A DNA stretch of 64,000 bases from Piper betle (taxonomy: Eukaryota; Streptophyta; Magnoliopsida; Piperales; Piperaceae): assembly GCA_033002965.1 (NCBI GenBank), contig JAURVB010014872.1:62001-126000 (forward strand), read 5' to 3'. Of the stretch, positions 48,841 through 61,643 are shown one piece after another (positions within the stretch are counted from its first letter, which is position 1; every line of letters starts with the position of its first letter). Made by a program: the position numbers and the translations under genes. Below the pieces are notes generated by a model. It searched no databases. It was not told the DNA's origin and saw only the letters and a program-made list of their open reading frames with translations.

Positions 48841-49720
48841 TTAGGTTATACGAGCGAGGGGGGCATGGATGAAGTGCAAGGAATGGGTTTGCTTAAGGGT
48901 CTAAAGGCATGTCTTGGCAACTTCTGTTAGTATTGCGTTCTTAGCAAGCAAACAAAAGTATAGCTTGGATCACCCACATCTCATACTAGTAGTCTTTGAC
49001 TATGTTTATACCTATGTATGGTGGCCATCATCTACAAAATCTCGTGGTGGTGGTGCTTATTTTATTACCTTTATGGATGATTTTTCAAGAAATATTTGGG
49101 TTTACTTCATAACACAAGGATGAAGTTAACTCCATGTTCAAACAAATGGAAGGTGGAAGTGGAAACTCAAACTTGGAAGAAGTTCAAGTATTTGAAGTCT
49201 AATAATAGAGGTGAGTTTAAGTCCAATGAATTTATTGATTTCTGTCGGTGCAAACCAGATCAGCATTTCACAATACCATACACACCACAGTAAAATAATA
49301 AGGATGAACAAAATTTTGTTAGAGAAATCAAGGTGAATGAGATTGAATAAAATATTCTAGGCTGATGCAGTGAATAAGAAATGTTAGATCATCAACATGT
49401 CACCTTATCACTAGAAGGAAAAGAATGTTAGATCATCAACATGTCACCTTATCACTGGAAGGAAAAGCTCTGGACAGATAAATTGGTTAACTATTCTGAT
49501 TTGAAATTAACTATTCTGATTTGAAAATCTTTAATTATCCATGTTTTGTGCATATACAGGATACACAATGGTATAAGCTAGACTTCAAGTCAAGGGAGTG
49601 TGTATTTCTTGGGTTCAAGAAAGATGTGAAGGGCTTTAAGCTGTGAGATGCAATGGTTATAATCAACAGAGATGTTACCTTTGATAAGGACTACATGTTG
49701 AAACCAAGTTAGTTGCATGT
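48841..49720 (+). pseudogene. Ty1/copia integrase-region remnant, copy 2 (longer)
   Basis: Plus-strand fragments in several frames: GLLKGLKACLGNF (pre-integrase), HGGGAYFITFMDDFSRNIWVYF-like integrase core, KYLKSNNRGEF, then WYKLDFKSRECVFLGFKKDVKG, the segment after the integrase core in copia polyproteins. The HTDVWG motif reads YTYVWW as in copy 1. A 45-bp tandem duplication (about 49380-49470) and a 21-bp one (49487-49527) add further damage. RT and RNase H are not seen. Confidence 0.8.
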
Positions 49721-49876
49721 GAATTCAATGTTATCTTTGCTTTGTATCTATTGTTTATAAATATGTAGTTGTATATGGATATACACAACTGAGTGTGATA
49801 TTGAATCTCACATGAGATTTTGCAGTGAGTCTATTTCTCTACCTCTTAGAGCAAGGAGAGCTCTACTTATAAGGTA

Positions 49877-50338
49877 TGAATTTACCTAATTAATGTTTGT
49901 TATCTAGTTGGAAGGTATGTTTCTTTCCAATTAAAGTTTGTTATCTAGCTGGAGATTGTGGTTGCTCCCAATTGGATGTATTTCTCAGTTGGAAACTATA
50001 TATTATTAACTAGGTCTGATGATTGGAGTTGGAGTTTGCCAGATGATGAATATGATATTTCCTATTCGCCTAATGTGAGAGAGAGAGAGAGAGAGAGAGA
50101 TGAAAAAAAAAATTCTTATTCCTTGTATTCCATCATTGTTTAGTGAAGATCTTTTCATATACCACAAGTTTGTTGTATACTCTTAATGAAGATGTGGTAC
50201 CCATAATTTGATTATAGTAGATAGTTCGTGGTTTATCCTCTTATTTTGGGGGTCCATGCTAACTCTATGTGTGTTCATTGTCTTTGACCTTGTCAAAACA
50301 TAACAAAAGAATTTAGGGATTTTGTGTGTTAAAATTCA
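49877..50338 (+). mobile_element. Ty1/copia-type LTR, copy 3, with primer site
   Basis: A 462-bp LTR with perfect 7-bp inverted termini TGAATTT and AAATTCA. It has a GA repeat near 50086. After a 6-bp spacer comes TGGTATCAGG (50345-50354), like a tRNA-Met primer site. Confidence 0.8.
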
Positions 50339-50440
50339 AACAAGTGGTATCAGGAGGTTGGTTCATTGGACAGATCATGGAAGAGCTAGATCGAGGATCA
50401 ATGGCTCATGGAGCTTTCTTGAGAAGATCAAGATTGTTTG

Positions 50441-51860
50441 TGTAACACCCTAAATCCGGTTCATACTTGCGAACCGAAACTGAAATGTCACTAGTCCCAA
50501 TTAGGTTGGCATTAGATGAAGATATTAATCTTTATGCATGGATGAATACACAGAACCCTAAGATACTACTATATGAATGATATGTCAACCAATTCAAAAA
50601 CCAAAATAATTCTAATAAAATCAATGAAAATTCCTAAATTAAAACGGACAGAGTCTCACCAAAAATTACAAGTAGGGACCACATTGTCATTCACACAAAA
50701 TTCTAATTTGTTGCATAAGTCATTTTGAATCTTGGGTCTTAACCCACTTATTGTACATATTTAATATCTTAATATATTTACTAAAACATATACATTAACA
50801 TGTCCTCATTAGACATTTTTTACTGAAGCAAATATCATATCACAACACATCATCATTTATTACATTTTATCATATCATTCTCAATGTAACAAAATTATAA
50901 CAAAAATATTAACCACTCTATCATCTAACATGTGTGTGCAAGAGACATCACTACTCCTCCATCCAGGCTGGCACATCTTACTCATGATCATCACCTACAT
51001 ATATTTTAAAAACACGTTAGTAATGAGTGTTACTGGTCTAAAAATAAATAATATCAAACTAGCTATGAGAGCTAACTATCATATGAAGAAAAACATTCAT
51101 ATACTTCATCAAAACTCTCTGAAGGGCACCTACTAAAGAGCCACCAGGTTGCAGACCTAGTATCTACTAATGCCTCTCTTGGCAGTTTTTCTCATTTCAT
51201 TTTCTGGTCCCTAGGGACTACTAGTATATCTTAAGCCTTCTCATTTCCTCCATAATTCTCTTGGCCTTTAGTACCTTTTGAACCACAATTCCCAACGTGC
51301 ACTATACTTAATAATACGGTAAACCTCCACGTTCTCTGAGTGTGAGGAACTTAAACATAGAGTTATCGAGATCCCCCAGGAATAGAACAACCCGCTCACT
51401 AATCCATATCCAGCTTTGGCTATCACATGCACCCGCTCATGGTACATGCAACTCAAATTTTCCATCTCTCATCTCACTAAAAACTCGATAAAATTATATA
51501 TAGTCTGGAGAAGGGATTTATATAATAAGCCCGAAGGCAACTTGTGGTGGATCTTGTTTTTAAAATCATACCCAAGGGATCTCATCCTCGAGGGTTATTA
51601 ATCCAGAAAACTATTCAACTAAATGGTTTGAGTTAAGTAGGATTTGATAAAATCACCACTAAACTCGTCCTATAATCTATAAAAATAAATCACGATAAAA
51701 TAGAATAATAAATCAAGGAGGAGTCCTAAACAGACCTGGCAGAAGCACTGAGCATGTTCATGTCCCTAAGCGGCGAGCTCCTACTTTTTATCTACACATC
51801 AAAACTAAATATTAGCGCCCACTCTAATCATGTGATGCATGAATGCGATGAAGAACTATA
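50441..51860. mobile_element. LTR-like element with TGTAACACCC terminus, C2 copy
   Basis: Longer version of 21910-23050. The right third (51490-51860) resembles part of the B block (43800-44100). The first-copy block (from 232) joins the LTR just at this element's right end. Confidence 0.4.
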
Positions 51861-54003
51861 TAAAAGATGTGCATTCCCATTAGCCAATTTATAGATTGAT
51901 CGACTATACCGAATTAAATGGCATAAAAATAATGAAGGAACTATTTACTTTTCTGATAACGGTGAAAATTTTGATTAATTTAATCAAGCCCATTGGAACT
52001 ATTAATGGTTATGATACCTAACCGTTTAACCAATTTTACATAAGATAATTACGTGATATATATATATGTGTGTGTGTGTGTGTTACACTATTTTTTTACT
52101 TGAAGTATTTTTTGTATAAAATTGTTGTAATGTTTGGAACTCATAAATTTTGGAGTTTTTTGTTGTAATTATAATATTAATTTATTTCTTTTATATAATA
52201 AAAATATTGTATATTTTGTTTGAGAAGCTATTTTTTATAAGTATGGTTTTTTATTTTTTATTTTTTATTTTATTTCTATAGGTCGATGTGCTATGTAAAA
52301 TAGTGAAAATTTAATAAAGTTTTAACCATTTAACTGACTACAAATCAGTTAAAATTTAGTTTTGGTAAACTTTATGAATTTCGTTAATGGTTTAGTTACG
52401 AATAATAATATAGTAAACAGTTAATGATTATTTAGGGTTAATAGTATCAACTGATCCATAATTGAGCCATTTACAGCCCTAAACAGGGGCCTCTTGGATA
52501 AATCTCAAGAGAAATATTATATGCTTCATAAAAATCTCCAAAATATTAGCAACAAAAAGATTTCATATTGGTCATTATAAATTTGGTGTAATAGAAAATA
52601 TAGATTTGGGGGATCCAAATATAGACAACAAAGTGTTGGGCGAAATAAGTATCACGATAGGGTGCGAATCAAGGGAAAATACACTGATTGTTTAGTTTAA
52701 TTAATATGTAAATAGAGCTTAATCAGTCAATATATTTGTTAAGTGGGCATATAGCTTATTAATATAGTCAATATAACGTTTAAGTGGATTATGGACTACG
52801 TCCACTTGTAAGTTTATAAATAAGGAATGTATTTTCTCTTTTGAATCAACAAATAAATGAAGAATTAAGTTTATTTTATGTGTAGATTAGAAGAGGTGGG
52901 CCCTATAGTGTCACATTCTATCAAAGGAAGAACCAGCCCTTCGAAAAGCAGAATCTTAAATTAGGCTTTGTAACCATAATAGCCCAAACTGAGCATTACA
53001 ACCATGATTTGGTCCTCTAATTATCTCCAAATGTCCCATTTTCCTTGATTCTGTTAGATCACCTTACAAGTTATCTAAGAATTTATATACAAAGTAGTCG
53101 TCACATAGTTATCCTTCCTCAACACAATAGTATGAACTTAAAAGAAGAATCTAGATGATTGGAGACTAGATGATCTAAAGGGACAAACCAAGGCATTTTG
53201 TGAGGAACATGTGCCAATTCGAGAGGAGCTCTTCGAGTTGATGGATACCTATTTGCAAATATTATATTTATAAATACTTGCATTTGATATTACCTTCGCG
53301 ATTGCTAAGACTTTTTGTCTATGGTTCACTACAACCGTAGAGAAAATACTCTGCCCACGGAGCTTCTTGCCACGACTAGCTCTCTACGTTGAAAACCGTA
53401 GAGTCATTTTTGGCCACGGTTTTGTGCCATTTCTTCATCGTTTCTCACCGTGGGGAACCTTGTGGAACCGTGGGGAAAGGTCAGTTTTTTGTAGGGAAGG
53501 TTTTTTACAACAGTAAAAAATATGTTTCTTTTCTCGCATGTTCTTGTAAGTCAAATAAGTGAAAACAACCGTTGCTACATTTTCTTTATCTTTCTCACAA
53601 CCCAAACAAATTTGAGACTTTGAATTTGCAATTTAAACTAAGCATGGCTTGCAAAAGCTGATTAGGGCAATAACCTACTGTTTTCGTCATGGACAACACC
53701 ATCGACTCGGCCAAGGATATGAGCTTGTTACACGGAAAAAAGCATCATTTGAAACACGATGGGGAGCAGCAAGGCGGTGGCAAAGCTCTTAACCATTTGT
53801 CTAAATATGTGAATGCTTGATCTTAATAGAAGCTTGGACCAAGCGTACTAGCAGGTGAACGAGTATTGCCGGCAGAGTTGGAACGAGTGGCGGGCAAACT
53901 TGATTCATACATATATACTTGGGAGCTGGGAACCCCCTGGGTAGTTATGTAGCTTCTTCTTGTTGTTTTACCAGTTTTCCTCACAACATAGCAATATTAT
54001 ATG

Positions 54004-54045
<42 letters not shown>

Positions 54046-54510
54046 TGTATATTATTACAGTGCAAAATTCGTTAATCATACAAAGGCACTGCCTCATTCA
54101 TGAGCCAAAGTTTTGTTGAACTATTTTGTTCGCTCATCATTCACGAAAAGAAAAGTAAAGCTCACAGCAAATTTTGGTCGTTATTTTTCCAATTAAAATT
54201 ACTAGCTATATATAAATGAATATTTATGGTCAAAGTGGGTTATTATAAAATCAACCACGCAAGGAGAACTAAAAGAAAACTGATAAAAATTTTACTAAAA
54301 ATAAATGACAAAATCATAAATATATAAAATAAGCATTTACTGCTTAAAATTTAAGTTGATTAAACTAAATGGCAAACTAGCGTAAGAGAAAATTTTTCAA
54401 AAATAAACTTAAGCATATAAATGAGATAGAGGAGACAACATAAGATAAAAATTTCACAAAGGCTAAAAGTTGATGGCATTATTAGCTTGCCCGGCCTGAC
54501 AATGATGCTT
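51861..54510. repeat. C2 duplicated block, non-coding
   Basis: Collinear with C1 and with the first block. It contains the MITE at 53327-53496 and the TA repeat at 54007-54042, the second empty counterpart of the viral site. No gene is recognised. Confidence 0.75.
53327..53496. mobile_element. Small CACTA-like MITE, copy 3
   Basis: Starts CACTACAACCGTAGAG; the 3' end reads TAGGG as in copy 2. Confidence 0.5.
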
Positions 54511-54551
54511 GTTGAGGTGTCACGGGGCTCTCTTAATCCAAAAGTTAACTA

Positions 54552-56160
54552 AAGGAATAAAGCTTTCCCATTAGCCTATATACAACTCACCAACGTCATC
54601 CATGACGGATAAACCCAACAACTCCTCTTCACAGATCGAGCGTCCCCGAAACCATCGTCGTCTGACAAACTCCCTTAAATCAGACAGCACCCACCCGGTA
54701 AACTCAACTCCTCCCTCAGGTAAGTCTGACAAACTCCCTTAAATCAAACAGCACCCACCCGGTAAACTCAACTCCCCCCTCAGGTAAGTCTGACAAACTC
54801 CCCTTAAATCAAACAACACCCACCTGGCAAACTCAACTCCCCTCAAATCTTTCCTTAAATCAAACGGCACTCAACTGGCAAACTCAACTCCCGTCAAATC
54901 ATCAGGTGAAACCCATGAATGAAACACCTCAACTCCCCTCAAATCTCCATGAAGGAAACACATCAACTCCCTGGCACCCTTAAATAAGACGGCACCCCAT
55001 GAAGGAAACACCTCAACTACCCTTAAATCTCCCCTTAAATCAAGGAATAAAGCTTTCCCATTAGCCTATATACAACTCACCAACGTCATCCACAACCGAT
55101 GTGGGATAAACCCAACAACTCCCCTCCACGCATCAGGCGTCCCTAAAACCATCATCGTCTGACAAACTCCCCTTAAATCAGACGGCACACACCTGGCAAA
55201 CTCAACTCCCCTCAAATCTCCCTGTAAATTAGACGGCACCAACCTGACAAACTCAACTCCCCACAAATCATCAGGTGGAACCCATGAAGGAAACACCTCA
55301 ACTCCCCTCAAATCGCCCCTAAATCTCCCCTTAAATCGGACGGCACCGACTTGACAAACTCAACTCCCTTCAAAACATCAGGTAGAACCCATGAAGGAAA
55401 CACCTCAACTCCCCTCAAATCTCCCCTTAAATCTCCTTAAATCAAATGGCACTGACCTGGCAAACTCAACTCCCCTCAAATCTCCCCTTAAATCAGACGA
55501 CACCCACCTAGCAAACTCAACTCCCCTCAAATCATCATGTAGAAGCCCCACCTATCAAACTCAACTTCCCTCAAATCATAAGGTGGAACCCCTCAAATCC
55601 CCTTAAATCAAACGGCAGCAACATGGCAAACTCAACTCCCCTCAAATCATCAAGTGGAACCCCCACCTAGCAAACTCTCCCCTTAAATTAGATGGCACTC
55701 ACCTAGCAAACTCAACTCCCCTAACCTCAAATCATCAGGTAGAACACCACCTAGCAAGCTCAACTCCCCTCAAATCATCAGGGGGAACTCCTCAAATCCC
55801 CGTAAATCAGACGGCACCTACTTGGCAATAAGACGACACCCACCTAGCAAACTCAACTCCCCTAACCTTAAATCATCAGGTGGAATCCCCACCTGGCAAA
55901 CTAACCTCCCTTCAAATCATTTGGTGGAACCCCTCAAATCTCCTTAAATCAGACGATACCCACCTGGCAAACTCAACTCCCTTCAAATCATCAGGTGGAA
56001 CCCCCACCTAGCAAACTCAACTCCCCTCAAATCATCAGGTGGAAATCCTCAAATCTCCTTAAATAAGACAGCACCCACCTAGCAAATTCAATTGCCCTCA
56101 AATCATCAGGCGGAACCCCCACCTGGCAAACCCAACTCCCCTTCCACCAAGCAAACTCAA
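54552..56160. repeat. Degenerate C/A-rich minisatellite, C2 copy
   Basis: About 1.6 kb built from the same units as 25616-28020, with the CCTATATACAACTCACCAAC segment at 54570 and 55065. It is shorter than the C1 copy and runs directly into the 3' flank of gene 4, which it truncates. Confidence 0.9.
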
Positions 56161-56458
56161 TAATTTGCTTTTGTTTAACTTTCATTGACTTAGAGATTGT
56201 TCTTTTTGTTCTCTTTATAATTTGCATTCTTGTAGTTTTAGTAAATTTGTTATGAATAACTTAATTTGTCTACAAATATCATTTGCCTTTACTATACTAT
56301 AACTTATAAATTGATTTGTGCACATACTAGTAACATTTTAAATCGCAACATATGCATATACATATGATTAAACATATTTATGACGATCAACAATATTGCT
56401 GAGAAGTGATTAATTACTTGAAACAAACACAAAGGCATTTACATCATGCATGGGGAAG

Positions 56459-58398
56459 CTATTGAATCTGGTAAAGATGGCTTGATAATCTAGGTGCAAC
56501 GATGGCATCCAGAGGAGTTGCTTTGGGCATGGTTAGACCCAATCCTTCGCTCATGTCCACATCTTCATTCCCCTGGGTTGCCATGTCGAAGCTGTGAAGA
56601 AGGCGAGCCAGTGTCAAATGCATAACTTGAACTGCAAATGAGATTCCTGGGCACATCCTCCTGCCCGCCCCAAATGGAATGAACTGGAAATTTTGCCCTC
56701 TAAAATCCACATCTCTGTGGGTACTTAGGAACCTGTCTGGCTTGAACTCAGATGGGCCCTCCCACACAGTTGGGTCTCGGTGGATCTTCCACAGGTTAAA
56801 CAAGACTTGTGTGCCTGCTGGAACATAAAAACCTCTAACATTGCAGTCTTCAATTGCTTCATGAGGTCCCGAAAGTGGTGCAGCAGGGTAGAGGCGCAAT
56901 GTTTCTTTGACAATGGCTTGAAGGTATGGAAGGTTTCCAATGTCTGATTCATCCACATTTCTTTCCCTCCCCACAACGCCATCCAATTCTTCTTGTGCCT
57001 TCATTAGGACATGGCGGTTGTTTAGTAGCAGCGAGAGTGCCCAGGTCATTGTAACATATGTGGTATCGCTTGCAGCAGCAATCATCGTCTGCACCATATA
57101 CAATAGTATAGTCACGCAATCGTACTGCAACATGTGATATTTATTAAACACTATGATGTTAACAAATTACTACTTTTATAAATATATGATTAATAAGAAC
57201 CCAGGTGATAAAATAATAGCCGCCGATCAGTCATTATTTATTAGAGATTAATTTCTTTTTATTCACAAAATCTTAACAACTACCTTGCTTCTCTGTCAAA
57301 CTGCCCGTAGAAATACTTTCTTGGTTACTACCACCATTGAAATAATTTACCATGCAAGATTTGAATCAACATGCCTAACTGTAAACATTAAGTAGAAGTT
57401 ATTAAGAACAAATTAATTATACAATCTTGTTATAATCTCACCACTAAAGTTGCCTTCATGGTGAGCTCAGGATCGCAATCAGTTACCGGAAAACAATCGA
57501 TCATGGAAAGCATCACATCGATGAGGTCCTGGCCTGCCGTCACACCCGTCGTCGTCCTCCGACGGCGATGCTCCTCAATCCATCCAGTCGCTAGAGAGTC
57601 GAGCTTCCTCTCCGTCTCCTTCATGGTTCGAATATACCCTCCAATGTCCAACCACTCCAAACATGGAATTGCATCCGAAGGAACCAGAACCCCCATCAAA
57701 TAGAACAAGCTCTCAACGGCCGCCTTATACTCCCCGGCCTCGTCATCCCCGTCGGCGTCCTCGCCGTAGTAACGCTTTCCGGCCACCATCATGGCCACGT
57801 TATTAAAGGCGAGATCGGCCAGCCACTGCTTTAACTCCACCTTCACCGGCCGCAGTTGGTTCTTCTCCCAGAGGTGGTGCAGCCGCCTAATGCTCAAACT
57901 CACCTCCATGGCTCTGATATGCTTCATGAGCTCCAGTTGCCGGCCGGAGAGGAGTTGGAGGGTGGCCAGCTTCCTGGCCTGGCGCCAGTAGGGGCCGTAT
58001 GGGGCGAAGCCGAACATGGCGTAGTTGAAGGCAAGGAACTTGAAGGTGGCGAGGAGGGGGCGGGTGGCGAGGGCCTTGTCGTGGACGGTGAGGCACTCCT
58101 TGGCCACCTCCCAGCTGCTGACCACCACCGTCCGGCGCTTGCCGATCCAGAGAGTGAAGGCCGGGCCGTAGCTGTCGGCCATGGCGCCGAGGGTCCTGGC
58201 CAGTGTTTGCTTTCCTCCGAGAAGGTGGAGATGGCCTAACACAGGCCATCTTCCCCTTGGTTCTGGTGCTTCTTTGGATCTAGCTATCTTTTTTCGTTGT
58301 TTTTGTAAGAACCAATTTGGTAGGAACCTAAAGATCAGAAAGGAAAAGGTGATCATGAGGAGTGCAAGTGTTAATGGTTGAAGTAGAAGAAGGTCCAT
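56459..58398 (-). CDS. CYP82: Cytochrome P450, CYP82 family, gene 4 (intact, most divergent)
   Basis: Exon 1 is 57442-58398 (319 codons) and exon 2 is 56459-57088 (209 codons plus stop), with a 353-bp phase-0 intron (GTGAGA...GTGCAG). Product: 528 residues. It has the N-terminal anchor, proline-rich hinge, WRQAR C-helix, I-helix AASDTT, ETLR, PDRF (PERF in the others) and the [10 protein letters not shown] haem loop. It differs from the other copies at scattered sites, including the substrate-contacting B-C region (ATFKFLAFNYAMFGFAPYGP), so specificity may differ. Its 3' flank is cut to about 300 bp by the minisatellite. The subfamily and substrate cannot be assigned. Confidence 0.95.
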
Positions 58399-58456
58399 GT
58401 TTTTGGGAAGGAAATGAGGTATAGATATTGTACCAGAGAGCTATACATTCACAAGG

Positions 58457-58464
58457 TTTATATA
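58457..58464 (-). promoter_or_regulatory. TATA box of P450 gene 4
   Basis: TATATAAA lies 59 bp before the ATG. The proximal CTATATAG of the other genes is replaced by CTATACATTC next to a deletion of about 10 bp, so gene 4 has only the distal box. Confidence 0.6.
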
Positions 58465-59917
58465 GTGAAGTATGGTTTTATATTCCTCAAAGAATCAAAA
58501 GTAAGGATAATGAGAGTACATATGGGGACATTCTTTAATCTTGCATTTCCAAAACTACACGGACAAAATTAAGTTTAGATAAGAAGTGGCAAGAGGTTAA
58601 AATTTTGGCCACTCATTTTTCAACGGATAATAGAGCCCAAAGTGACGGAGATTTCATTCTTTATAGAAGATAATATTAGATTGTTGAAAATATTACGTTA
58701 TTGATATAAAATATTTATCACTCGATCGATCATTATGTCGGATAAAGAAATATCTATATTTAATTTGTTTTATTTAATCAAATTCGATCAGTTAAATTCG
58801 GTTAGATATGTTTCGAACTTTGGTCGGATTGAAAATTTTGAATGTCCGCGCTGACCACTAAATGCGACTAATGTTAGGAAATATTGATCAATTTGGATAG
58901 CAGATTTGGAAAACAAAATCCAATCACTAGGTTATCTTCCTCATTCCAACAAAAGTTAGGATCTTGATTTTGTTTTTCTTTAGCGTTGGCGTAATTAAGT
59001 ACATACCCTTCATTTTATAATTTTTATTTTCCTCCATTGGCAGCGAACAAGCTAGGCGCAAGTCAAGGTCTATTTGATTTTACAAATAAAATAAATACAC
59101 GTTGCAAAGAACATTACCTAAAGTCGAGCATACTTGGAATATGATGAAGGGTATACAATAATATTTATTATTAAAATATTTTATTTATCTTTATTTTTTA
59201 AAAGTTTATATGTAATTTTCATATTTTATTTTGTTAATATTTTGCAAATATTTTTATTTGTTGCCTACAAGTAATAGGCTAATTTTATTGTACCTTAATG
59301 AATTTTTTTATTATGATTCGATTGCATGCAGACCTTTATCTATTTAGGTTTCTTTTTAAAAAAATTGTAAGAATAGTCGTTATTTAGATCATCTTTAAGA
59401 TTATTCATAATTTAGATTATCTTCTTCTTCTGCGCCATTTGGTGGAAATGCCTTTGTCACGTCATTGGTCGAAATACTTTTGTTGGTTTCTATATCGAAC
59501 ATCAATGATTGCTTTCTTCGTTCCCATCAAGTTGATTATTTTTATTCCTAATTTGTTGCATATTCAATTCTCTTAATCACAGCTCCTGCAAGTTTTTCTT
59601 CGTCCCACAAAAATAATTTGTTTGAATACCAAAATTTTCCAGTCAGGCACAATTACGAGGCTTGTACGCTTATTGATTACCACTTGGCAAGTCCAATTAA
59701 TGCAACGTGCACGTATTGGTTTGGATGAGATTTGGGCCACACACATTAAAAGTCATTTTGGTTTGGCCTCACAAACAAAACCGGGTTAGAAATTCTCTTT
59801 TAACTTTCGTCTTCCCACGAGGGTGATAAGTTGGAAGGCATCATCACCCACTCGGCCTTGTGGCCCGCCAACACCCACCTTGCCGCCACCCACTCATTGT
59901 TGCAGGGGCAGAGATAT
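58465..59917. other. Upstream flank of gene 4
   Basis: Homologous to the other upstream flanks but more diverged, with about 200 bp of private sequence around 58640-58860. A W-box-like TTGACT lies near 59060. No gene is recognised. Confidence 0.6.
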
Positions 59918-60283
59918 GTATTACGATTCGAGTTCTTGGCTTTGTTGACGGGTGTGGAGGTGGTAGTGCTTCTTCCTGGGCGGATGGTCGGCGTCTTGGT
60001 TGTCCCCGGAGCTGCCTTCCTTGTCATCTGTTCTCATTCTCCTCTTCTCTATTTTTGTTGCTGTTGATGTTATTGTTGGTGGTCTGGGTTTTAGCATTTG
60101 CACACTTCCCTTGGGTAGCTTTCTATATTCTGGTTATCTCCATCAAACAAGGGACTCCAGTAGAAGGATGGAGTGCAATGAGGAGAAAGAGGGGGTGGTG
60201 GTAGGAGGTGTAGTATGACTTGGCGACGACTGGCCAGCATGTTGAAGGGGATGTCAGCCGCCACCACTCTTGCAGAGGCTTCA
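59918..60283 (-). pseudogene. HD-ZIP class IV homeobox gene fragment (ANL2/HDG-like), copy 4
   Basis: The copy closest to the family: minus-strand ARVVAADIPFNM at the N-terminal side, then an open frame with SSGDNQDADHPPRKKHYHL continuing HTRQQSQELES, matching the acidic linker and first homeodomain helix of ANL2/HDG proteins. The Glu of ELE is kept here. After the Ser codon's TC comes GTAATA, a possible old intron donor. The ESRSGSDN motif is partly lost and no downstream domain follows. A TGTAACACTC terminus at 60284 cuts the 5' side. Confidence 0.75.
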
Positions 60284-61500
60284 TGTAACACTCTGACGAT
60301 CGACATGGAAATGACATAACTATTCAACATGTCAAAAACGAAACCCGATAAAATCTAACGCACAGACAATGCAAAACAAATGCATGTAATACACCTGCAG
60401 CTTGACCCATGGATTAGTTGAATTTATAAAAGTGACTAAATTTTTAAATAAAATTTAGGAAAGTCTCCCAAGTAAATAAACCGATGGAAAAATTTATATA
60501 ATCTGTATAATTGTTATTCAATCATATAACAACTTTATAATATTTCATAATATCAATTGATATTCAGAGAAGTATATTTAAGACATTATACCACATTTTT
60601 AGATCATTTATATTATATTTAAATAGATTTCACATTCATCAGGCTCTTTGCTTCCCTGATCTTCATATGGGCTCTTCTCATTCAATTACAAATTACAAAA
60701 GTTTATCCAAACTATATTCCTTCTTCATTTTGTGTAGTTGCACAATAGCATGATTTTACATGCCTGGATTATTTAACCATCAATTTCAGGATTTTAGGGC
60801 TTGGAGAAACCTGGACAAAATAAATTAGACTTGCATACTTCAAAGTATTCTATGTACAAAACAAATAAAATATAATTAGGTAAATAAAAACTCGTAACTG
60901 CATTGATATCATAACACAAGACATAAGTTGGCATGAATCACAAAACAAGTCTATAGGCCACATGGCAGCAACATCATCACAGTCATAAGACATCCACATA
61001 AATATGTCATACATAATACCCCAAGGGGCACAATGCAAACACCACCATTACCTACAACACTAAAATTAGCCCAACATCCACCAGAGTCCTCGTGATTTGA
61101 AGGGCTATCTCGACCAACTCCAATCATACTCACCTACATAATATAAGAAAATACGTCAATAAGGAATGTCACTTGGTTCCAAATAACTAATAAGAAAAAA
61201 TCTCAATATTGACAAATAAATAAAATAGTTATTCACGAGGATGTGAAATAAAACAGCAACATCACTACAACACATTGATCGTAAGCAACTGGCCAATATG
61301 GCCTATCATAATTATAATTGCCAATAATCGAACACATGTATTGGATAATAGCTCAAAGTATATGCAAGTAATATAACTTATAAGGCCTAACTGATAATCA
61401 CTGCAGTATTACACTGTCCGAATATACTCGACTAAGACGCACACATGCCAAAATATATATACAGTGCTAATAGGTAGTAACATTATATCATATATATGCC
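60284..61500. mobile_element. LTR-like sequence with TGTAACACTC terminus, outer edge of array
   Basis: Diverged homologue of the B-block start (14934 and 42383). Similarity to B2 fades near 61.4-61.5 kb. No coding domain is seen. Confidence 0.4.
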
Positions 61501-61643
61501 GAAATATATATAAACTATAAAATATTAGAATTTCTATATATTTTTATGTCACTTGCTTAGACTATAGTTTTAAAACTCCTTTTAACTCCTAAAACTCCGT
61601 GAGTCAATTCAACTTTGTGGCTTACTAAGTCAACTCTATAGAT

